Shown: positions 63,801 to 64,000 of the stretch, piece after piece
How the letters are laid out: each line of letters starts with the position of its first letter
Numbering within the stretch: position 1 is the stretch's first letter
Assembly (NCBI RefSeq): GCF_030463565.1
Contig: NC_134649.1
Span: 33,567,044-33,631,043 of the forward strand
Origin: Pelecanus crispus
Lineage: Eukaryota; Chordata; Aves; Pelecaniformes; Pelecanidae
Direction: 5' to 3'
DNA length: 64,000 bases
Translations under genes and position numbers: made by a program
The notes under the pieces: generated by a model
The model's database searches: none
Seen by the model: the letters and a program-made list of their open reading frames with translations, nothing else
What the model was told of the DNA's origin: nothing

Positions 63801-64000
63801 AGTTAATTTAAAAGCTTCCTGATTTCAAGATAGCTAGGAGAGCTTGCACATCTCACCTCACTAAAATCTGCTAAAGATTTGGCAGCTTTTCTCAGCACGT
63901 TGTCCAATGCTCCCCTGGCTCACTGGGGAGAAGCACCTTGAGAAGCAGCACCCTGAGAAGCCACCTCTCCTGCGCGCCTTCCTCCTACCTCAAAATGCCC
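36777..64000 (-). CDS. STAB1: STAB1, stabilin-1 scavenger receptor, C-terminal part (45 exons, 5' end outside the window)
   Basis: Stabilin-1 (FEEL-1, CLEVER-1) is a large type I membrane receptor of endothelium and macrophages that endocytoses modified lipoproteins and matrix fragments. Forty-four complete exons plus the edge of a 45th total 5049 nt, encoding the last 1682 residues with no frame break; human has about 2570. Order from the right edge: two EGF repeats, FAS1-3, FAS1-4, a Cys-rich segment with laminin-EGF-like repeats, five EGF-like exons, FAS1-5, FAS1-6, a second Cys-rich/EGF segment, four EGF repeats, the Link domain (exons -9 and -8), one EGF, FAS1-7, the membrane helix (exon -3) and a cytoplasmic tail. 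FAS1 exons are mostly phase 0, EGF exons phase 1. FAS1 numbering follows human. The tail is unusual: an eight-Glu run, an NPLY motif and Arg/Pro/Ala-rich stretches. Exons are numbered back from the stop (-1 is last). Confidence 0.97.
36893..37072 (-). CDS. STAB1: STAB1 exon -2, cytoplasmic tail
   Basis: 60 codons starting ANLRAD, then eight Glu encoded by a GAG tract, a basic Arg/Pro/Ala stretch, and [19 protein letters not shown]. Human has an acidic cluster and SVPNPVFG at these places. Confidence 0.9.
37364..37510 (-). CDS. STAB1: STAB1 exon -3, transmembrane segment
   Basis: 49 codons. A hydrophobic run ([20 protein letters not shown]) is followed by the stop-transfer VKRRRREG and ends FGYFQ. 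Confidence 0.95.
37577..37591. repeat. C15 homopolymer (G15 on the STAB1 strand)
   Basis: Fifteen uninterrupted C, preceded by CCCCCCA, in the intron between STAB1 exons -4 and -3. It lies 67-81 nt upstream of the exon -3 acceptor and could form a G-quadruplex in the transcript. Confidence 0.9.
37755..37874 (-). CDS. STAB1: STAB1 exon -4, end of FAS1-7
   Basis: 40 codons, [20 protein letters not shown] through PPIVHLGQ. The FNGIIHAI block is the FAS1 C-terminal motif. Confidence 0.95.
37997..38149 (-). CDS. STAB1: STAB1 exon -5, FAS1-7 middle
   Basis: 51 codons, [17 protein letters not shown] through [12 protein letters not shown]. Donor GTAGGT at 37996 was preferred over an in-frame GTATCA ending at 38036, because human keeps an equivalent SDAGPDNSS segment. 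Confidence 0.85.
38567..38686 (-). CDS. STAB1: STAB1 exon -6, FAS1-7 start
   Basis: 40 codons, [18 protein letters not shown], then the [14 protein letters not shown] block typical of FAS1. Donor GTAAGC. Confidence 0.96.
38897..39003 (-). CDS. STAB1: STAB1 exon -7, EGF-like then FAS1-7
   Basis: [17 protein letters not shown] is the end of an EGF-like repeat; [13 protein letters not shown] opens FAS1-7. First codon shared with exon -8. Confidence 0.95.
39238..39403 (-). CDS. STAB1: STAB1 exon -8, Link domain second half
   Basis: [20 protein letters not shown] through WDAFCYREK. The Cys and Trp pattern is that of an X-link hyaluronan-binding fold. Stabilin-1 itself binds hyaluronan weakly or not at all in mammals. 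Confidence 0.96.
39728..39861 (-). CDS. STAB1: STAB1 exon -9, Link domain first half
   Basis: [41 protein letters not shown] region; ends at a GTCAGG donor in phase 0. Confidence 0.95.
40319..40463 (-). CDS. STAB1: STAB1 exon -10, EGF-like
   Basis: [18 protein letters not shown], then [20 protein letters not shown] leading into the Link domain. Confidence 0.95.
41153..41346 (-). CDS. STAB1: STAB1 exon -11, two EGF-like repeats
   Basis: Contains [29 protein letters not shown] and [16 protein letters not shown]. Donor GTGAGT. Confidence 0.95.
41540..41647 (-). CDS. STAB1: STAB1 exon -12, EGF-like
   Basis: [19 protein letters not shown] and [14 protein letters not shown]. Phase 1 at both ends. 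Confidence 0.94.
42083..42187 (-). CDS. STAB1: STAB1 exon -13, EGF-like
   Basis: [20 protein letters not shown] and [14 protein letters not shown]. Phase 1 at both ends. Confidence 0.95.
   Translation of the reverse strand, partial: SVTAPRMVCATEDYMAMASASVPRAGLETAAKSD
43015..43164 (-). CDS. STAB1: STAB1 exon -14, laminin-EGF-like
   Basis: [39 protein letters not shown] and YGPDCR. Homologous to part of exon -32. Confidence 0.95.
43842..44058 (-). CDS. STAB1: STAB1 exon -15, Cys-rich linker
   Basis: Starts [11 protein letters not shown], ends [11 protein letters not shown]. The middle ([20 protein letters not shown]) is Trp/Pro/Arg-rich, as in human. Confidence 0.92.
44632..44697 (-). CDS. 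STAB1: STAB1 exon -16, Cys-rich linker
   Basis: 22 codons, [20 protein letters not shown] and QR. Acceptor CCCCTCCGCAG, donor GTAAAG. Confidence 0.92.
44865..45011 (-). CDS. STAB1: STAB1 exon -17, FAS1-6 end
   Basis: 49 codons, [20 protein letters not shown] then [18 protein letters not shown]. The second FAS1 motif has the divergent GGIAYGI form also found in human. Confidence 0.95.
45505..45591 (-). CDS. STAB1: STAB1 exon -18, FAS1-6
   Basis: 29 codons, [20 protein letters not shown] and SFSCSKTHV. Donor GTGAGT. Confidence 0.95.
46138..46314 (-). CDS. STAB1: STAB1 exon -19, FAS1-6
   Basis: 59 codons with [20 protein letters not shown] and [12 protein letters not shown], the first FAS1 signature. 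Confidence 0.96.
46419..46478 (-). CDS. STAB1: STAB1 exon -20, FAS1-6 start
   Basis: 20 codons, [20 protein letters not shown]. Phase 0 at both ends. Confidence 0.94.
47166..47303 (-). CDS. STAB1: STAB1 exon -21, FAS1-5 end
   Basis: 46 codons, [20 protein letters not shown] then [16 protein letters not shown]. Confidence 0.96.
47471..47617 (-). CDS. STAB1: STAB1 exon -22, FAS1-5
   Basis: 49 codons, [20 protein letters not shown] through [12 protein letters not shown]. Confidence 0.95.
48531..48614 (-). CDS. STAB1: STAB1 exon -23, FAS1-5
   Basis: 28 codons, [20 protein letters not shown] and [16 protein letters not shown] is the FAS1 first motif. Confidence 0.96.
48740..48787 (-). CDS. STAB1: STAB1 exon -24, FAS1-5 start
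   Basis: 16 codons, [16 protein letters not shown]. The donor GTTGGT is weak, but the frame and homology on both sides require it. Confidence 0.9.
49805..49924 (-). CDS. STAB1: STAB1 exon -25, EGF-like
   Basis: 40 codons, [20 protein letters not shown] then [20 protein letters not shown]. Confidence 0.94.
50510..50584 (-). CDS. STAB1: STAB1 exon -26, EGF-like
   Basis: 25 codons, [20 protein letters not shown] and NLCEQ. Phase 0. Confidence 0.95.
50937..51010 (-). CDS. STAB1: STAB1 exon -27, EGF-like
   Basis: [20 protein letters not shown] then TGPRK. First codon shared with exon -28. Confidence 0.95.
51799..51924 (-). CDS. STAB1: STAB1 exon -28, EGF-like
   Basis: [18 protein letters not shown] and [14 protein letters not shown]. 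Phase 1 at both ends, a full EGF module in one exon. Confidence 0.96.
52855..52934 (-). CDS. STAB1: STAB1 exon -29, EGF-like
   Basis: [20 protein letters not shown] then NGTHCT. First codon shared with exon -30. Confidence 0.93.
53626..53671 (-). CDS. STAB1: STAB1 exon -30, EGF-like start
   Basis: 46-nt microexon-like piece encoding [14 protein letters not shown] with split codons at both ends. Acceptor CCTTGCAG, donor GTAAGT. Confidence 0.88.
54721..54816 (-). CDS. STAB1: STAB1 exon -31, EGF-like
   Basis: [20 protein letters not shown] and [11 protein letters not shown]. Parallel to exon -13. Donor GTGAGT after GAAA. Confidence 0.93.
55282..55477 (-). CDS. STAB1: STAB1 exon -32, laminin-EGF-like
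   Basis: [20 protein letters not shown], then [19 protein letters not shown] and [15 protein letters not shown]. Confidence 0.96.
56578..56673 (-). CDS. STAB1: STAB1 exon -33, Cys-rich linker
   Basis: 32 codons, [20 protein letters not shown] through [10 protein letters not shown]. Phase 0. Confidence 0.88.
57493..57549 (-). CDS. STAB1: STAB1 exon -34, Cys-rich linker
   Basis: 19 codons, [19 protein letters not shown]. Parallel to exon -16. Acceptor GCCCTAG is short of pyrimidines but homology supports it. Confidence 0.88.
58401..58529 (-). CDS. STAB1: STAB1 exon -35, FAS1-4 end
   Basis: 43 codons, [33 protein letters not shown] and ANTTTIQK. Confidence 0.95.
58725..58856 (-). CDS. STAB1: STAB1 exon -36, FAS1-4
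   Basis: 44 codons, [20 protein letters not shown] through [11 protein letters not shown]. Confidence 0.96.
59371..59478 (-). CDS. STAB1: STAB1 exon -37, FAS1-4
   Basis: 36 codons, [20 protein letters not shown] and [16 protein letters not shown]. Confidence 0.96.
59976..60077 (-). CDS. STAB1: STAB1 exon -38, FAS1-3/FAS1-4 junction
   Basis: 34 codons, [20 protein letters not shown] then [14 protein letters not shown]. Confidence 0.95.
60459..60536 (-). CDS. STAB1: STAB1 exon -39, FAS1-3 end
   Basis: 26 codons, [20 protein letters not shown] and IHVLNK, the clearest second FAS1 motif in the window. Confidence 0.97.
60764..60875 (-). CDS. STAB1: STAB1 exon -40, FAS1-3
   Basis: [20 protein letters not shown] through WRINTRSG. 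First codon shared with exon -41. Confidence 0.94.
61271..61401 (-). CDS. STAB1: STAB1 exon -41, FAS1-3
   Basis: [20 protein letters not shown], then [20 protein letters not shown]. The [11 protein letters not shown] block is the first FAS1 motif. Confidence 0.96.
62255..62302 (-). CDS. STAB1: STAB1 exon -42, FAS1-3 start
   Basis: 16 codons, [16 protein letters not shown], the same length and phase as exon -24. Acceptor CTATTTGGAAG lies behind a T-rich tract. Confidence 0.9.
62901..62996 (-). CDS. STAB1: STAB1 exon -43, EGF-like
   Basis: 32 codons, [20 protein letters not shown] and [12 protein letters not shown]. Confidence 0.95.
63383..63478 (-). CDS. STAB1: STAB1 exon -44, EGF-like
   Basis: 32 codons, [20 protein letters not shown] and [12 protein letters not shown]. 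Confidence 0.96.
63989..64000 (-). CDS. STAB1: STAB1 exon -45, edge only
   Basis: Only the last four codons, GHFE, before a GTAGGA donor; the rest lies outside the window. The frame joins exon -44 in phase 0. Confidence 0.65.

Larger units (their letters stand above)
36816..63988 (-). other. STAB1: STAB1 introns, no further element recognised
   Basis: Introns range from about 75 bp to 1.1 kb; the largest are 55478-56577, 53672-54720, 48788-49804 and 51925-52854. Open frames in them are short and unlike any family I know. No RNA gene, LTR or LINE was recognised. Confidence 0.7.

Noticed and set aside
1-64000. CR1 LINE copies, CRISPR arrays, tRNA or rRNA genes
   Set aside because: I saw no CR1 end signature, no regularly spaced direct repeats and no tRNA or rRNA-like segment. 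Old diverged CR1 fragments cannot be excluded by eye.

Overview
This is nuclear DNA of a vertebrate, very probably a bird. Three protein-coding genes can be reconstructed exon by exon: SMIM4 (also called UQCC5, minus strand), NT5DC2 (plus strand) and the C-terminal part of STAB1 (stabilin-1, minus strand). The gene order and relative orientations match the human 3p21 block STAB1-NT5DC2-SMIM4, read in the opposite direction. The bird assignment rests on a solo long terminal repeat with avian ERVL-type ends, few other interspersed repeats, compact introns and very GC-rich gene ends.

Layout. From 1 to about 2000 there is AT-rich sequence downstream of SMIM4 with no recognisable gene. From 2305 to 4009 lies the two-exon SMIM4 coding region, 72 codons plus stop. 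From about 3700 to 5200 lies a CpG island that serves as a divergent promoter for SMIM4 and NT5DC2; it holds CCAAT boxes, a CACGTGAC E-box, GC boxes and a 14-unit pentanucleotide repeat in the probable NT5DC2 leader. From 4863 to 34061 lies NT5DC2 with 14 coding exons; all splice phases agree and give a 574-residue protein. Its intron 13 carries a 515-bp sense-oriented solo LTR flanked by a perfect 5-bp target-site duplication. From 34062 to about 36730 is a convergent 3' region with one good plus-strand polyadenylation signal. From 36777 to the right edge is STAB1, with 44 complete coding exons and the edge of a 45th. They sum to 5049 in-frame nucleotides and encode the last 1682 residues: five FAS1 domains, EGF and laminin-EGF-like repeats, the Link domain, the membrane span and the cytoplasmic tail. 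The N-terminal third lies beyond position 64000.

The genes are not an operon. SMIM4 is a mitochondrial inner-membrane assembly factor, NT5DC2 a HAD-superfamily nucleotidase-like protein, and STAB1 an endocytic scavenger receptor of endothelium and macrophages. SMIM4 and NT5DC2 probably share promoter control; NT5DC2 and STAB1 converge tail to tail.

I found no previously undescribed biological system. The most notable points are the solo LTR with its own TATA box and polyadenylation signal inside NT5DC2, the GC-driven remodelling of the STAB1 tail (an eight-glutamate run and an NPLY motif), the very short STAB1 3' UTR, the translatable pentamer repeat upstream of NT5DC2, and the internal duplication visible in STAB1. 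All family comparisons with human proteins are from memory; no search was run.
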